Assembly: GCF_001190745.1 (NCBI RefSeq)
Contig: NZ_CP012196.1
Span: forward strand, 186,001-250,000
Source of the DNA: Campylobacter gracilis
GTDB taxonomy: Bacteria; Campylobacterota; Campylobacteria; Campylobacterales; Campylobacteraceae
DNA length: 64,000 nucleotides
Reading direction: 5' to 3'
Positions 50,074-60,569 of this stretch are shown in pieces. The position numbers were made by a program, and so were the translations under genes. Every line of letters starts with the position of its first letter. Position 1 is the stretch's first letter. The notes beneath the pieces were generated by a model that was not told the origin of the DNA, did not search any database, and saw only the letters and a list, made by a program, of their open reading frames with translations.

Positions 50074-50427
50074 GAATGAAAACGTAATTTAAGCCAAAAA
50101 TGGCTTAATAATAGATTTAAAAATGAAATTCCGCGTGAAATTTCGCCTGATTTTGCGGGCGGGGGTTGAAATTTAACGGCACAAATTTAGATTTCGTTTT
50201 AAATCTATGGCTTAAGGTACGATCCGGTGCGGCTTTGGGTATGAAATTTACCTTCGCGCGCGTAGTTTTGGGCACGGAATTTTACCGCTTTATGGATGAA
50301 ATTTTATAAAGCAGCAGCGTTTTACGCTCTGCGTAGCTTTTGCGAGCAAGGAATTTTAGCATTTCGCGGACAAATTTTATCGCGGCGGCGAAAAATCACT
50401 CGCCGTTTATAATTTTCATGCGCCGCC
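50074..50427. other. intergenic region, nothing recognised
   Basis: The 354 bases upstream of tRNA-Ser are AT-rich with scattered AAATTT words. I see no gene, repeat or RNA. The tRNA promoter must lie at its left end, but no clear hexamers stand out. Confidence 0.4.
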
Positions 50428-50850
50428 CTACAAAATCGAGATAAAAATTTTGATCTCGTCTCCGCCGTAAAACTCAAAATCCGTTCCAAACGCTCTTTTT
50501 AGTTCGCTAGCTTCAAAAAAGCTCCAAATTTTACTCCAAAACCTTGCTACGTTTTGCGGCTCATTTGGGAAACTAAAAACGGCGTATTTGCCGCTTTTGA
50601 TTTCCAAGGCTTCGCCACCGCGTGGCGCTTTGGTGCCGATAAAGATATCGTAAAGCCCGTCAGCGCCGTTTTCGTAATCGTAATAGACGCCGTAGATCTC
50701 GCTCTGCCCGTCATAGCACTCTTTCATAAATTTTTCCCATAGCGCGGGAATTTTACCGCTCCCGTCTAGCTCGTCCGCGTTTTTCGTGCGGGCTTTTAAC
50801 CCGTAAATTTTAAATCCGTCTAAATATGAAATTTTGATTTTTTCGCTCAA
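50428..50850 (-). CDS. GyrI-like effector-binding domain protein
   Basis: The 140-residue product resembles single-domain GyrI/AraC-effector-binding proteins. It has an initial strand ISYLDGFKIYGLKARTKN, the middle ALWEKFMKECYDG and YGVYYDYENGADGLYDIFIG, and a C-terminal ETDFEFYGG-like block (GTDFEFYGGDEIKIFISI). Such proteins bind small amphipathic molecules. It lies after tkt on the same strand, and its ligand is unknown. Confidence 0.75.
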   Translation of the reverse strand: MSEKIKISYLDGFKIYGLKARTKNADELDGSGKIPALWEKFMKECYDGQSEIYGVYYDYENGADGLYDIFIGTKAPRGGEALEIKSGKYAVFSFPNEPQNVARFWSKIWSFFEASELKRAFGTDFEFYGGDEIKIFISIL

Positions 50851-50865
50851 ATTTCGCCCTTTCCG

Positions 50866-52794
50866 TTACTGCCCTAAAAGCTCCCTTGCTTCTTTTGCGA
50901 TCGCGACGTCGGTGAAGCCGAAAAGCTTAAATAGCTCGCTCGCGTTGCCGCTCTCGCCGAAGCTTTGCATACCGTGTACCGCGTCTGCAAATTTATACCA
51001 CTCAAGCGCGCTTGCGGCTTCGACGGCTAAAATTTTAGTTTGCGCCTGCAGGATTTGCGCCAGATAGTCTGCGTCCTGCTCACACAAAAGCTCGAAGCAC
51101 GGCGCGCTTACGACGTTTGCGCCGATACCTTGCTCTTGCAGGATCGCCGCCGCTTTTAGGCAGAGCGAGACTTCGCTGCCGCTTGCGATGAGCGTGATCT
51201 GCGCCTCTTTGCTCTGCCTTAGCAGATACGCGCCGTTTTGCACGTCGCCCAAAACCGCCTTAGGTAGCGGCTCAAGTCCCTGGCGCGAGCAGACGAATGC
51301 CGCGGGCGCATTTAGGGCAAGTGCCGTACGCCAGCATTTTACGTTTTCGTTGCCGTCCGCGGGGCGGAAGGTGTAGAAGCCAGGCATCGCGCGGAAGGTG
51401 CTAAGCTGCTCGATAGGCTCGTGCGTCGGCCCGTCTTCGCCTACGCCGATACTGTCGTGCGTGAAGACGAAGTAGTGGCGCAAACCCATCAGCGCCGCGA
51501 GGCGAGCGCCCGTTTTTAGATAGTCGCTAAAGATAAAAAACGTCGCGCTAAACGGGATGAAAAGCCCGTATCTCGCAAAGGCGTTGCCGATCGCTGCCAT
51601 CGCGTGCTCGCGGATGCCGAAGTGTAAATTTTTGCCGCACGGAAAGTCGCCGCCGCCTTTTAGCTCGGTCTTATTCGACGCCGCTAAATCGGCGCTTCCG
51701 CCCAAAAAGCCGGGCACGGCGTTTGCGATGGCGTTTAAAATTTTACCGTTACTATCGCGGGTGGCGACCTTAAGCCCGCTAAAATCGGGAAATTCTATCT
51801 TGCTAAAATCGGGATTTAAAAGCTCGTTTAGAAGCGCTCTTTTTTCATCGCTTAGCTTCGCAAGCTTCTCCTTCCAAAGTCTCTCCTCCAAATCACCCTT
51901 CTCAACCGCAGCGCGCGTCGCAAAAAGCACGTCCTCGCTTACGACGAAGCTTTGAGCGGGATCAAAGCCCAAGCTTTGCTTAGCGCGTGCAAGCAGCTCC
52001 TCACCAAGCGGCGCGCCGTGCGTTTTGGCCGTGCCCTCAAGCTCGAGCGCGCCCTTGCCGATCGTGGTGTTTGCGATGATGAGGTAGGGTTTTGTTTTGT
52101 TTTTGACCTCGTCAAGGACAAATTCTATCTGATCGAAATTATGCCCGTCGATGCGTGCGACCTCAAAGCCCTGCGCCTCAAATCGCACTTTCACATCCTC
52201 AAACCACGCGATATCGGTGCTGCCGTCGATCGTGATGCCATTAGAATCATAGATTATCGTGAGATTATCGAGGTTGTGTCTGCCCGCAAGCGCGCACGCT
52301 TCGTAGCTGATGCCCTCCTGCAGATCGCCGTCGCCGCAGAAGCAATAGACGCGGTGATCGATGATCTCGTTTCCTTCCTCGTTGAGCAGATGCGCGGCGT
52401 ATTTCGCGGCCATCGCAAATCCAACCGCGTTTGCGACGCCCTGTCCGAGCGGTCCGGTAGCGATCTCGACGCCTGGGGTGGTGATCTCCGGGTGGCCCGG
52501 GGTTTTGGAGTGCAGGCGCCTGAAGCTTTTCAGATCGTCCATGCTCAAATCGTATCCGCTAAGATAGAGGTAGCTATACACGAGCGCGCTTGCGTGCCCG
52601 CCCGAGAATACGACGCGGTCGCGGTTCAGCCACGCGGGATTTTTGGGATTGTGGCGGACCTTACTCATAAAGACGCTCATTACGTCGCTTAGTCCCATCG
52701 GCGTGCCGGGATGGCCCGAGTTAGCGCTTTGGATCATATCCGCGCTTAGAAATTTGATCGTGTTTGAAATTTTACTTAGCTGCTCGCTCGACAT
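50866..52794 (-). CDS. tkt: transketolase
   Basis: Transketolase moves two-carbon units between sugar phosphates in the pentose phosphate pathway using thiamine diphosphate. The 642-residue protein has the cofactor motif GDGDLQEG(IS) near residue 155, the N-terminal SGHPG segment, and FTHDSIGVGEDGPTHEP near residue 455. It is followed by ispA upstream on the same strand with three bases between, an order also known from C. jejuni. Confidence 0.97.
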   Translation of the reverse strand: MSSEQLSKISNTIKFLSADMIQSANSGHPGTPMGLSDVMSVFMSKVRHNPKNPAWLNRDRVVFSGGHASALVYSYLYLSGYDLSMDDLKSFRRLHSKTPGHPEITTPGVEIATGPLGQGVANAVGFAMAAKYAAHLLNEEGNEIIDHRVYCFCGDGDLQEGISYEACALAGRHNLDNLTIIYDSNGITIDGSTDIAWFEDVKVRFEAQGFEVARIDGHNFDQIEFVLDEVKNKTKPYLIIANTTIGKGALELEGTAKTHGAPLGEELLARAKQSLGFDPAQSFVVSEDVLFATRAAVEKGDLEERLWKEKLAKLSDEKRALLNELLNPDFSKIEFPDFSGLKVATRDSNGKILNAIANAVPGFLGGSADLAASNKTELKGGGDFPCGKNLHFGIREHAMAAIGNAFARYGLFIPFSATFFIFSDYLKTGARLAALMGLRHYFVFTHDSIGVGEDGPTHEPIEQLSTFRAMPGFYTFRPADGNENVKCWRTALALNAPAAFVCSRQGLEPLPKAVLGDVQNGAYLLRQSKEAQITLIASGSEVSLCLKAAAILQEQGIGANVVSAPCFELLCEQDADYLAQILQAQTKILAVEAASALEWYKFADAVHGMQSFGESGNASELFKLFGFTDVAIAKEARELLGQ

Positions 52795-52797
52795 TTT

Positions 52798-53649
52798 TCA
52801 TCCTTTCAGGTATTTTTCTATCAAATTTAAAACCAAATCGCGCAGGCTTTCATCATAGCCGCTCATCGCGCCGCTTACCTCGTCTATTAGGCGCTGCTTG
52901 TAGCTTCTAGCACCCGCAAGACCTAGTAAATTTACGAAGGAATTTTTCGCGCCGTCCGCCCCTACGGGCTTGCCTGCGCTTGCCTCGTCGCCCGTGGCGT
53001 CGATGATATCATCCTCGATCTGAAATATAAGACCTAGCTTTAGTCCGATTTTATAAAGCTCATGCGCGAGCTCGTCCTTTAGCCCGCCGATTATGGCGCC
53101 TAGCTCAAACGCCGCTGCGATGAGCGCGCCCGTTTTATGCAGATGCAAAAACTCAAGCTCGCTTTGCTTTAACGGGCTGTTTTCAAAACGGCAATCGATC
53201 GCCTGACCCAGCACCATGCCGCCGCTGCCTGCGTTTCGCGCTAGAGTTTTAATGCATTTTATCTTAATCTCGTCGCTTAGGTTCGCGCTCGCGGCTATCA
53301 AAAACGCGTCGGTATTTAGCGCATCGCCCACTAAAATCGCCGTGACCTCGTCGTATTTTTTATGCAGGCTCGGCCGTCCGCGGCGCAGATCCGCATCGTC
53401 CATCGCGGGCAGATCGTCGTGGATAAGTGAGTAGGTGTGGATCATCTCAAGCGCCATCGCGATCGCCAGCGCGCCCTCAAAGCGCCGCTCATCCACTGTC
53501 GAGACGACGCCTAGTAGCAGCTGCGCGCGAAAATGCTTGCCGCCCGCCTGCAGCATGTAATTGAGCGCCTCCTCAAAGTACGGATGAAAGCTAGGCGCCT
53601 TCAGCTCGTTTTGCTTCAAGTAATCTTTAAATTTTTCTAAAATATCCAT
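52798..53649 (-). CDS. ispA: polyprenyl (farnesyl/geranyl) diphosphate synthase
   Basis: The enzyme condenses isopentenyl diphosphate with allylic diphosphates to make C15/C20 precursors. From ATG 53649 (MDILEKFKDYL) it is 283 residues, with the first Asp-rich motif DDLPAMDD near residue 80 and the second in EDDIID near 215. A longer frame to 53871 reads through unrelated basic sequence and is rejected. The gene lies directly before tkt. Confidence 0.93.
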   Translation of the reverse strand: MDILEKFKDYLKQNELKAPSFHPYFEEALNYMLQAGGKHFRAQLLLGVVSTVDERRFEGALAIAMALEMIHTYSLIHDDLPAMDDADLRRGRPSLHKKYDEVTAILVGDALNTDAFLIAASANLSDEIKIKCIKTLARNAGSGGMVLGQAIDCRFENSPLKQSELEFLHLHKTGALIAAAFELGAIIGGLKDELAHELYKIGLKLGLIFQIEDDIIDATGDEASAGKPVGADGAKNSFVNLLGLAGARSYKQRLIDEVSGAMSGYDESLRDLVLNLIEKYLKG

Positions 53650-54238
53650 TGATCCTACCTTGCGGTTTTGATTTGCTCTGCTTGGGCGCGCCCTTGACGA
53701 ATGCAAATTCGCGCCCTTCGAATGCCTTTTCGTCGCGCAGCTTAGACTTTGCTGTCGCGAGCCGTTTGTACGCCGCATAGAAGCAATCGTGCCGCTTAAA
53801 ATTTTAAATTTTAATTCCCTAGCTTTACACAGTGCGCGCGGCGGAGGATGCTCCGCTTTTTTGAGCTGCATCTTACGTTAGATTTGCTCGCGGATGTCGC
53901 GCAACGGCTTGCCCGCTTTGCATTTAAGCCGTGCGAGTTAAATTTTACTTTGCGCCGCAGCGTAGCAGCTCGCCGAAATTTTAGAATTTGCCCTCGCGCC
54001 GCCCGTTAAATTTGACTGATTTGCTAAGGTTAAAAATTTAATAACCTAGCGTCAAATTAAGCGAGTCGTGCTTTATGCAAACCGTATCGCCACAAAATCT
54101 AAATTTAACGCCGCCTTATAAAATCGGGCTTCATTTAGTTCGCTACAGAAGCCGCTCGCTCCGTAAAATCCAAATCGCTCGCTAAGCAAAGCAGCCATTC
54201 TATATAAAAAGCTTATTTTCACCATTTTTGAACTACGC
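53650..54238. other. intergenic region between ebfC and ispA
   Basis: These 589 bases contain no convincing gene. Frames here lack ribosome sites and give compositionally odd proteins. Gene order on both sides is conserved in Campylobacter. In C. jejuni a small gene lies here, so this could be the decayed remains of such a gene. Confidence 0.4.
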
Positions 54239-54568
54239 TTAGCCCTTATTGCCGAGCAGATCGCCTAGGCCTCCAAGCCCTCCTAGCATGGATGCTGCAG
54301 CGCCTTTCTTCTCATTTTCGACGAGTTTTATCGCGTCGCCTATCGCCGAAATTAGCAGGATCTGCAAGCTCTCTTTGTCGCTAAAAAGGCTGTCGTCGAT
54401 GCTCAGATCTAGCACCTCGCCCGCGCCATTTAGTCTGATGGCGACCATGCCCGCGCCCGATTTTACGGTAAATTCCTTGCGCGCATTCTCCTCCTCGATC
54501 TGCTTAGCCTTGGCCTGCATCTGATCGAGCATCTGCCCCATTTTCGAAAAATCCATTCCCTCAAACAT
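54239..54568 (-). CDS. ebfC: YbaB/EbfC family nucleoid-associated protein
   Basis: The 109-residue product has the short helical-beta-helical plan of the family (FEGMDFSKMGQMLDQMQAKAKQIEEENARKEFTVKSGAGMVAIRLNGAGEVLDLSID) with a glycine-rich tail. Members form tweezer-like dimers on DNA. It ends the murE-panD-ebfC run, two bases from panD. Confidence 0.9.
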   Translation of the reverse strand: MFEGMDFSKMGQMLDQMQAKAKQIEEENARKEFTVKSGAGMVAIRLNGAGEVLDLSIDDSLFSDKESLQILLISAIGDAIKLVENEKKGAAASMLGGLGGLGDLLGNKG

Positions 54569-54570
54569 CT

Positions 54571-54918
54571 TTACTCCGTTATTTGGTTTTTTTCGTTTAC
54601 TTGCACGATTTTAGGCTTGAAGCTTCTTGCTTTTTTTGCGCTCATCTGTGCGTAGGCCACGATGATGACGACGTCGCCGACGCAGACTTTGCGCGCGGCT
54701 GCGCCGTTTAGGCAGATCTCGCCCTTTTTCTCGCCGCGAATCACGTAGGTAGCGAAGCGCTCGCCGTTATTGACGTTTAGGATCTCTACTTTTTGGTATT
54801 CGCAAAGCCCCGCAGCCTCGATGAGCTCGGGTCCGATCGTAATGGAGCCTACGTAGTTGAGGTTGGCGTCCGTCACGCGCGCGCGGTGGATTTTGCTTGA
54901 TAAAATTTCGATTTTCAT
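54571..54918 (-). CDS. panD: aspartate 1-decarboxylase proenzyme
   Basis: PanD makes beta-alanine for pantothenate and coenzyme A. The 115-residue proenzyme shows the self-cleavage pair Gly24-Ser25 (YVGSITIG), which produces the pyruvoyl cofactor, and active-site [11 protein letters not shown] near residue 51. It lies between murE and ebfC. No other pantothenate gene is in the window. Confidence 0.96.
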   Translation of the reverse strand: MKIEILSSKIHRARVTDANLNYVGSITIGPELIEAAGLCEYQKVEILNVNNGERFATYVIRGEKKGEICLNGAAARKVCVGDVVIIVAYAQMSAKKARSFKPKIVQVNEKNQITE

Positions 54919-54934
54919 CGACCGTCCTTTAAAT

Positions 54935-56245
54935 TTAGTCTAAATTTGATTCGCCTCGCGCCGCGACGAGCTCGCTTACGACCTGCTTGTCGCTGAAGGG
55001 GTGCTTCACGCCCTTGATCTCCTGGTAGGTCTCGTCGCCCTTACCCAAAATAGCGATCATCTCGCCGTTTTTGGCAAGATCTAGCGCGCGCGCGATCGCC
55101 TCTTTGCGATCCGTGATCTTTAAAATTTTATCTTTTCGTCGCATCCCGGCGCAAATTTGCTCGATGATCTCATCTGGATTCTCGCTACGCGGATTATCGC
55201 TCGTGACGATGCAAATTTTGGCAAAGTGCTCGGCGATGGCGCCCATTTTCGGACGCTTGCCGTGGTCGCGATCGCCGCCCGCGCCAAAAACCGCGATGAT
55301 CTCGCCGCTTGCACGCAGCGCGTTTAGCACCTTTTCGATGCCGTCGGGGGTATGAGCGAAATCGACGATTACAAGCGGGTCTTTATTTACGATCTGTACG
55401 CGACCCTCGACGCCGCCGAAGTTTGCCAGAGCTTTTGCGATCTTTTCGTTCGGCAGCTTGGTTAGAATTTTAACCGCCGCAAACGCCGCGGTAAGGTTGT
55501 AGAGATTAAACTCGCCGATGAGATCGCTTTGCAGCTGCGCATTATCGCCGTTTGGAGTACGCACGAGCGCGTCGATACCGCCCTTTAGCCCGTATCCGCT
55601 CACGCCGAAGCTCGCGGCGTTTTTGATGCCGTAGGTAAGGGCGTTTGCGGGGTCAAATTTAATGTGCCCATCGTCGGCGTTTATGAGCTTTGGCGCGTCG
55701 TCAGCGAAAAACGAGCTCTTGACTGCGGCGTATTCTTGCATGCTGCCATGATAATCGAGATGATCTTGGCTTAAATTCGTAAAAATTTTAAGCGCAAATT
55801 CTAATCCTTCGATACGATTTTGTGCGATTGCGTGCGAGCTTACCTCCATAACGAAATACTCGCAGCCCTGCTTGCCGGCTTCGTAAAGATAGCTCATCGT
55901 CTTAAAAACCGAGCTTGTCGTAAGCCCCTTCTCGTCGATCCTGCGCTCATTTATAAAGGCGCCGCGCGTGCCGCTTAGACCGCAGCTAAAGCCCAGATCC
56001 AGCAGCGTCGAATAGATCGCCGCCGCGGTCGTGGTCTTGCCGTTCGTGCCAGTGATGCCTACGATTTTGATGCGCGAATCGATCTTTAAAAGTTCCTTTG
56101 CTTGCACGATAGAGATGATCTGCGCGCCTTTTTGCGCCGCTTCAGGTTCAAATTTAGCGTTCGCGCTCGTGCGCATAAAAAAGCAGCCCGCCTCGCATTC
56201 GGCGGAGTTATCGGTGATAAAGCTATTTTCGAGTCGTATTTTCAT
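54935..56245 (-). CDS. murE: UDP-MurNAc-tripeptide synthetase
   Basis: MurE adds meso-diaminopimelate to the peptidoglycan precursor. The 436-residue protein has the ATP loop [12 protein letters not shown] near residue 63, and the [11 protein letters not shown] motif, whose DNPR marks specificity for meso-DAP. It is shorter than typical MurE at the N-terminus, as in other Campylobacterota. Its 5' end overlaps the neighbouring small gene by 23 bases. Confidence 0.96.
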   Translation of the reverse strand: MKIRLENSFITDNSAECEAGCFFMRTSANAKFEPEAAQKGAQIISIVQAKELLKIDSRIKIVGITGTNGKTTTAAAIYSTLLDLGFSCGLSGTRGAFINERRIDEKGLTTSSVFKTMSYLYEAGKQGCEYFVMEVSSHAIAQNRIEGLEFALKIFTNLSQDHLDYHGSMQEYAAVKSSFFADDAPKLINADDGHIKFDPANALTYGIKNAASFGVSGYGLKGGIDALVRTPNGDNAQLQSDLIGEFNLYNLTAAFAAVKILTKLPNEKIAKALANFGGVEGRVQIVNKDPLVIVDFAHTPDGIEKVLNALRASGEIIAVFGAGGDRDHGKRPKMGAIAEHFAKICIVTSDNPRSENPDEIIEQICAGMRRKDKILKITDRKEAIARALDLAKNGEMIAILGKGDETYQEIKGVKHPFSDKQVVSELVAARGESNLD

Positions 56246-56771
56246 GATTTTTGATTTTTTGCATCAGCGCTTCGAAGCGTTCATCGCCTGCATACGCGGC
56301 GGCCGAGCTCTCGACGTAATTAAGCCCCATTTCGTAGTAGCCGTTTTCTATCAAATTTTCTAAAAATTCTATCATCTCGGTTTTGTCCGAAATGGCGATT
56401 TTGGAGGAAAAAATGATCGATTCAAAGGCGTCTTTAAAGCCTCTTTGGCCTACCGCGCGCATAAAATCGGCATAAGCAATGACTGCAATCTCGTCCTCGG
56501 CGCCGGGTTCGGAGGCCGCTTCGTTCGCGATCTTTTCGTTGATGGAGTTTAAAATTTTAAAAAGCTCCGCAGTTTGAGTTTTGGGGCTGAGGTTGTAAAA
56601 ATCAAAGAGCATAAACGCCTCTTCGCGGTCTGCCAGCGCGGTCTGGCAAAGTTCAAGCAAAAATAGAATTTCCTCCTCGCCGCTTTTTTCATATGCGAGC
56701 GAAAAATATAGCTTCGCAAGCTCGAATTCTCCGCGCGAAAAGGCCTTTAGCCCCAGTTTTTTATAGTTCAA
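56223..56771 (-). CDS. conserved Campylobacter protein, helical repeat-like
   Basis: The 182-residue product begins with a TPR-like pair (LGLKAFSRGEFELAKLYFSLAYEKSGEEEILFLLELCQTALADRE). By gene order it corresponds to the uncharacterised gene between nfu and murE in C. jejuni. It overlaps nfu by 11 bases and murE by 23 bases, so it is co-translated with them. The function is unknown. Confidence 0.75.
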   Translation of the reverse strand: MNYKKLGLKAFSRGEFELAKLYFSLAYEKSGEEEILFLLELCQTALADREEAFMLFDFYNLSPKTQTAELFKILNSINEKIANEAASEPGAEDEIAVIAYADFMRAVGQRGFKDAFESIIFSSKIAISDKTEMIEFLENLIENGYYEMGLNYVESSAAAYAGDERFEALMQKIKNHENTTRK

Positions 56772-57027
56772 ACTCTTCGCCTTCGGGGATGTTTACGACG
56801 CTAAGCTCGGGGTGAATATCCATGCGAAGCTGGCGCTCGACGCCGTATTTTAGGGTCTGTGAGCTCGCCGCGCAGCCGTGGCAATGCCCGGTAAGGCGGA
56901 CATAGACGACGCCGTTTTTTATGCCTAAAAGCTTCATATCGCCGCCGTCGTTTTGCAGCATCGGTCGGATTAGCTCCAAGCTATCCTGTACCGGGGCTAG
57001 AAGCTCTTCGTCTGTAAATGGTATCAT
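56761..57027 (-). CDS. NifU C-terminal domain iron-sulfur scaffold
   Basis: The 88-residue product is an Nfu-type domain with the Fe-S ligands CHGC in LTGHCHGCAASSQTLKYG. Such proteins carry [4Fe-4S] clusters to target enzymes. It is the first gene of the run leading to murE, ebfC and ispA. Confidence 0.93.
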   Translation of the reverse strand: MIPFTDEELLAPVQDSLELIRPMLQNDGGDMKLLGIKNGVVYVRLTGHCHGCAASSQTLKYGVERQLRMDIHPELSVVNIPEGEEFEL

Positions 57028-57536
57028 TAAAATTCCTTATTTTAGTTTTGGCGCATTATATCCAAAAGCGATAAAAAAAGGCTTATCGGGGATGAAATTT
57101 AATCTGAAATTTTGCGCGAGGACGCGGATTTTGCGTAATGGCTCGCAAAGAATTTTATACGCCGCGAACGGCGAGTCGCGATTTTAAAAATTTTATCGAT
57201 TCGGCAAGGACGAAACTCGCAAATCATCGGGCTTGCGTATATTTAAATTTAGACTATTTGCGCCATAAATTTGGGATGAAATTTTAGACAGATCGAGGGC
57301 TAAATTTGAGATGAAATTTTTGAGCGGTAGGTAAAATTTAAAGCGGAACTCTCTAAATTTAATTTATACAAGCGCCGATATGATTAAATTTTTTAGAAAA
57401 ACAATCCTGCTTTTAATTGCAAATTTGCGATTACTAAAGCCTGGGCGGCGAATATTGTTTTGAAGCTCGCAGATGAAATTTTACGCCATGTCTTATACTG
57501 ATCGCGGCTGTGAAATTTTAGCGCGGGCGTGTGCCA
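57028..57536. other. intergenic region, nothing recognised
   Basis: These 509 bases are AT-rich with repeated AAATTTA/GAAATTTTA words spread throughout, but no regular repeat unit. No gene, RNA or insertion sequence was recognised. It should contain the promoter of the nfu operon near 57030-57080. Confidence 0.4.
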
Positions 57537-58097
57537 TCACGGTAAAATTTCTATCGGCGTGCCGATTTTTACGTGCTCAAAAAGCTCGTCCATATCGTCG
57601 TTGACGAGTGCTATGCAGCCCTCCGTCCAGTCGCCGAACGCCGCGATACTCTGCCCTAGGTAGCTAAATTTGTTCGGTAGACCGTGGATTTTGATATCGC
57701 CACCTGCGCTCTTACCGAGGGATTTTGCGTGCGCTACGTCGGCTTTGTTCGGATAGGAGATGCCTAAATTTAGATGATACGCCGAGTTTGGATTTTTGCC
57801 GTTTATGGTGTAGTTGCCCTCCGGGGTTTTGCCGTCGCCTTGAACCTCTTTATGTCCTTCAGGCTCGCGTCCAAGGGCGATTTTGTAGCTTTTTGCGACG
57901 CCTTTCGAGGTCAAAATTTCAAGAATTCGTTTAGATTTATAGACGCGGATCTTAGAGATTTGCTCGCCGTCCAATGCCTGCTTTAGCGGAATTTCAGAGT
58001 TGATCGTTTCGATATTTTTATAGCTAAGATAATTGTCCAATGCCCACGCTAGGCCCGCAGCGATGATAATAAGCGGGAGTAAAATTTTAAATTTCAT
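57537..58097 (-). CDS. L,D-transpeptidase (YkuD domain)
   Basis: The 186-residue product has an N-terminal membrane anchor (ILLPLIIIAAGLAWALDNYL) and a YkuD domain. Its active site is IHGLPN and GDWTEGCIAL, where Cys in G-C-I is the nucleophile. It probably crosslinks or trims peptidoglycan in the periplasm, and relatives in helical epsilonproteobacteria affect cell shape. It ends 30 bases from rplQ on the same strand. Confidence 0.9.
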   Translation of the reverse strand: MKFKILLPLIIIAAGLAWALDNYLSYKNIETINSEIPLKQALDGEQISKIRVYKSKRILEILTSKGVAKSYKIALGREPEGHKEVQGDGKTPEGNYTINGKNPNSAYHLNLGISYPNKADVAHAKSLGKSAGGDIKIHGLPNKFSYLGQSIAAFGDWTEGCIALVNDDMDELFEHVKIGTPIEILP

Positions 58098-58127
58098 AGA
58101 AGAAATTTCGGGAGTGATCCCGAAATT

Positions 58128-58484
58128 TTATTTGCTGATTAGCTCGATATAAGCCATCTCTGCGGCGTCGCCCTTGCGAAGGCGAGTTTTGATGATGCGA
58201 GTGTAGCCGCCGTTTACGCCTGCATATTTTGGAGCGATCTCGGTGACTAGCTTATTTGTCGCAGCCTTATCTTGAAGCGCCGCGAAAACAAATCTATGCG
58301 CCTCGCTGTCGCCCTTGCGCGCGCGAGTGATCAGCTTTTCGGCATAGCTTCTTAGCTCTTTTGCCTTAGGAAGCGTGGTTTCGATCTTGCCGCTAGTAAC
58401 TAAAGCGATGGTTAAATTTTTAAGCAGGGCGGCACGGTGAGACGAAGTACGCCCTAGCTTCCTATATCCGTGATTATGTCTCAT
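58128..58484 (-). CDS. rplQ: 50S ribosomal protein L17
   Basis: L17 lies near the peptide exit tunnel. The 118-residue product starts [24 protein letters not shown] and ends with [24 protein letters not shown], both diagnostic. It closes the alpha operon, one base after rpoA. Confidence 0.98.
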   Translation of the reverse strand: MRHNHGYRKLGRTSSHRAALLKNLTIALVTSGKIETTLPKAKELRSYAEKLITRARKGDSEAHRFVFAALQDKAATNKLVTEIAPKYAGVNGGYTRIIKTRLRKGDAAEMAYIELISK

Positions 58485-59510
58485 TTATTGTCCTTCATTC
58501 TTTTGTCTTTGAGCCTTCAGCTCATCAAGCTTGCGTTTTAGCTGCTCTTTTTTCTCGCCGAGCTCTTGGTTACCGATAGGATAACCGATCTCCTCCATAA
58601 CGGCCTTGATCTCCTCGAGAGATTTTTTGCCTAAGTTTTTAAGGTCTTTAAGCTCGCTTTCCTCCATGATCGCAAGCTCACCGATAAATCTAATATCCGC
58701 ACGATCCAGGCAGTTAAAGCTTCGCGCGCTTAAGCTTAGATTGCTAACGCTCTCAAAAAGCTTTGCAAATTCGGAATTTGCAGGAATCGCTCTACCGAAA
58801 GTATCCGCAGCGCTGATATTTACGATGCCTTTGAAAACCGCCAGCTGCTGATACATCGCTTCAAGCGCGTTTTTAAACGCGTCTATCGCGCTGATCTGAC
58901 CGTCGGTAGTGATCGTAAAGACTACCTTTTCGTAGTCGGGATTATCCTCTACGAAGACATTTTCGATGTCGTAAACGGCCTTGGTTACCGGGGTAAAAAA
59001 CGCATCCAACGCGATGAAATCAGCGTCTAAATTTTCTCTGATCTCTTCGCTTGGGACGTAGCCGATACCCTTTTCGATGATGAGCGTAAATTTAAGATCG
59101 GCATCCTCGTTTATCGTAGCCAGATAAGCGCTTGGATTTACGATCTCTACGGCGTCGTTATTTAGGTCACTGCCGTAAATTTCTTTAGGTCCTTTAAAGC
59201 TGTATTCTACGACCTCGCGTAGGGAATCGCCTTTGATTTTAAACCTTAAGCCCTTTAAATTTATGATAAAAGCCGCCATATCCTCGAGCATGCCGCGCAT
59301 GCTGTCGAATTCGTGGCTTACGCCTTCGATTTTAACCGCAGTCGGCGCAAAACCGACCGTGCTCGTATAAAGTAGCCTTCGTAAAGGATGAGCTAGAGTG
59401 ACGGCATATCCCGTTTCAAAGGGATATGCTATGATTTTAGCAACATTTTCGCTGACATTCTCAACCTTTATTTCAGTTGGCATATGAGCTGATGTTGTGA
59501 TTTTTCTCAT
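58485..59510 (-). CDS. rpoA: RNA polymerase alpha subunit
   Basis: The alpha subunit nucleates RNA polymerase assembly through its N-terminal domain and contacts UP elements and regulators through its C-terminal domain. The 341-residue protein has [21 protein letters not shown] near residue 40 and the C-terminal [18 protein letters not shown]. The start MRKITTSAH agrees with C. jejuni. Confidence 0.98.
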   Translation of the reverse strand: MRKITTSAHMPTEIKVENVSENVAKIIAYPFETGYAVTLAHPLRRLLYTSTVGFAPTAVKIEGVSHEFDSMRGMLEDMAAFIINLKGLRFKIKGDSLREVVEYSFKGPKEIYGSDLNNDAVEIVNPSAYLATINEDADLKFTLIIEKGIGYVPSEEIRENLDADFIALDAFFTPVTKAVYDIENVFVEDNPDYEKVVFTITTDGQISAIDAFKNALEAMYQQLAVFKGIVNISAADTFGRAIPANSEFAKLFESVSNLSLSARSFNCLDRADIRFIGELAIMEESELKDLKNLGKKSLEEIKAVMEEIGYPIGNQELGEKKEQLKRKLDELKAQRQKNEGQ

Positions 59511-59521
59511 ATTAGCACCTA

Positions 59522-60148
59522 CTATTTCGAGTAAAGCTCTACGATAAATCTTTCCTCTACAGGAATAACAACTTCTTCTCTCTCCGGAACTCTAGAAAAA
59601 ATTCCGTATCTTTTCTCTTTTTCTACGTCGACCCACGCTACGATGCCGGTCTGTGCAGTAAGATCCAGCGCTCTTGAAATTTGCGGGTTATTTTTGCTCT
59701 TCTCGATCACTTCGATCTTTTGTCCTGCGCGAACGCTGTATGAAGGGATATCGACGCGCTTGCCGTCTACCAAGATATGTCCGTGCGTAACGAGCTGGCG
59801 CGCAAATCGTCTAGTCGTAGCAAAGCCCATGCGGTAAACGACGTTATCTAGCCTCTGCTCTAAAAGCTGAACCAAAATCGCTCCGGTGTTACCCTCTCTG
59901 CGAGCCGCTTCGGCAAATAGCCTGCGGAACTGCTTCTCGCTTACGCCGTACATAAATTTAGCCTTTTGTTTCTCGCGAAGCTGTGAGCCATATTCGCTTA
60001 GTTTAGCGCGTCTTTGTCCGTGCTGACCCGGAGCGTAAGGGCGTTTTAAAAGCGCGCTCTTGCCCGCAAGCCTTCTTTCGCCTTTCATAAATAGATCGAC
60101 GCCGAGCCTTCTTTCTAATTTTTCAACCGGTCCTGTATATCTAGCCAT
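59522..60148 (-). CDS. rpsD: 30S ribosomal protein S4
   Basis: S4 is a primary assembly protein and helps mRNA unwinding and accuracy. The 208-residue product has the S4 RNA-binding domain ([42 protein letters not shown]). It belongs to the alpha operon, upstream of rpoA, and has AAGGAG before its start. Confidence 0.98.
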   Translation of the reverse strand: MARYTGPVEKLERRLGVDLFMKGERRLAGKSALLKRPYAPGQHGQRRAKLSEYGSQLREKQKAKFMYGVSEKQFRRLFAEAARREGNTGAILVQLLEQRLDNVVYRMGFATTRRFARQLVTHGHILVDGKRVDIPSYSVRAGQKIEVIEKSKNNPQISRALDLTAQTGIVAWVDVEKEKRYGIFSRVPEREEVVIPVEERFIVELYSK

Positions 60149-60166
60149 AAATTTCTCCTTTTATAA

Positions 60167-60559
60167 TTACACGCGACGTCGTTTAGGCGGTCTGCAACCG
60201 TTGTGCGCAAGAGGAGTGATATCTTTGAAATATGTAACTTTAATCCCTTCTACGCTACCTACACTTTTAACGGCGGTTTCGCGTCCGCTTCCCGGACCCT
60301 GAACCTTGACGCCTACCTCTTTGATGCCGTGCTCTTTGGCTTTGCTTAGCGCGTCCTCGACGGCTTGTTGCGCCGCATAAGGGGTGGATTTTTTGCTGCC
60401 TTTAAAATTTAAAGCGCCCGCACTGCTCCACGCGATCGCGTTGCCCATCTCGTCCGTTACGGTTATCATGGTGTTGTTAAACGTAGCGGAGATGTAAACT
60501 ATGCCTTTGGCGATATTTTTTCTGACGGTTTTTTTCTTAACTACTTTTTTTTGTGCCAT
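60167..60559 (-). CDS. rpsK: 30S ribosomal protein S11
   Basis: S11 forms part of the 30S platform near the mRNA exit. The 130-residue product has [30 protein letters not shown] and the end [18 protein letters not shown], which is diagnostic. It lies 10 bases after rpsM. Confidence 0.98.
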   Translation of the reverse strand: MAQKKVVKKKTVRKNIAKGIVYISATFNNTMITVTDEMGNAIAWSSAGALNFKGSKKSTPYAAQQAVEDALSKAKEHGIKEVGVKVQGPGSGRETAVKSVGSVEGIKVTYFKDITPLAHNGCRPPKRRRV

Positions 60560-60569
60560 ATCTCAATCC

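Noticed and set aside
51952-52692. 246-residue open frame opposite tkt
   Set aside because: It is a shadow of the transketolase gene on the other strand, with no ribosome site or recognisable protein.
52798-53871. Long version of the prenyl synthase starting at 53871
   Set aside because: The extra 74 residues have odd composition and no homologous pattern. ATG 53649 has a good site and family N-terminus.
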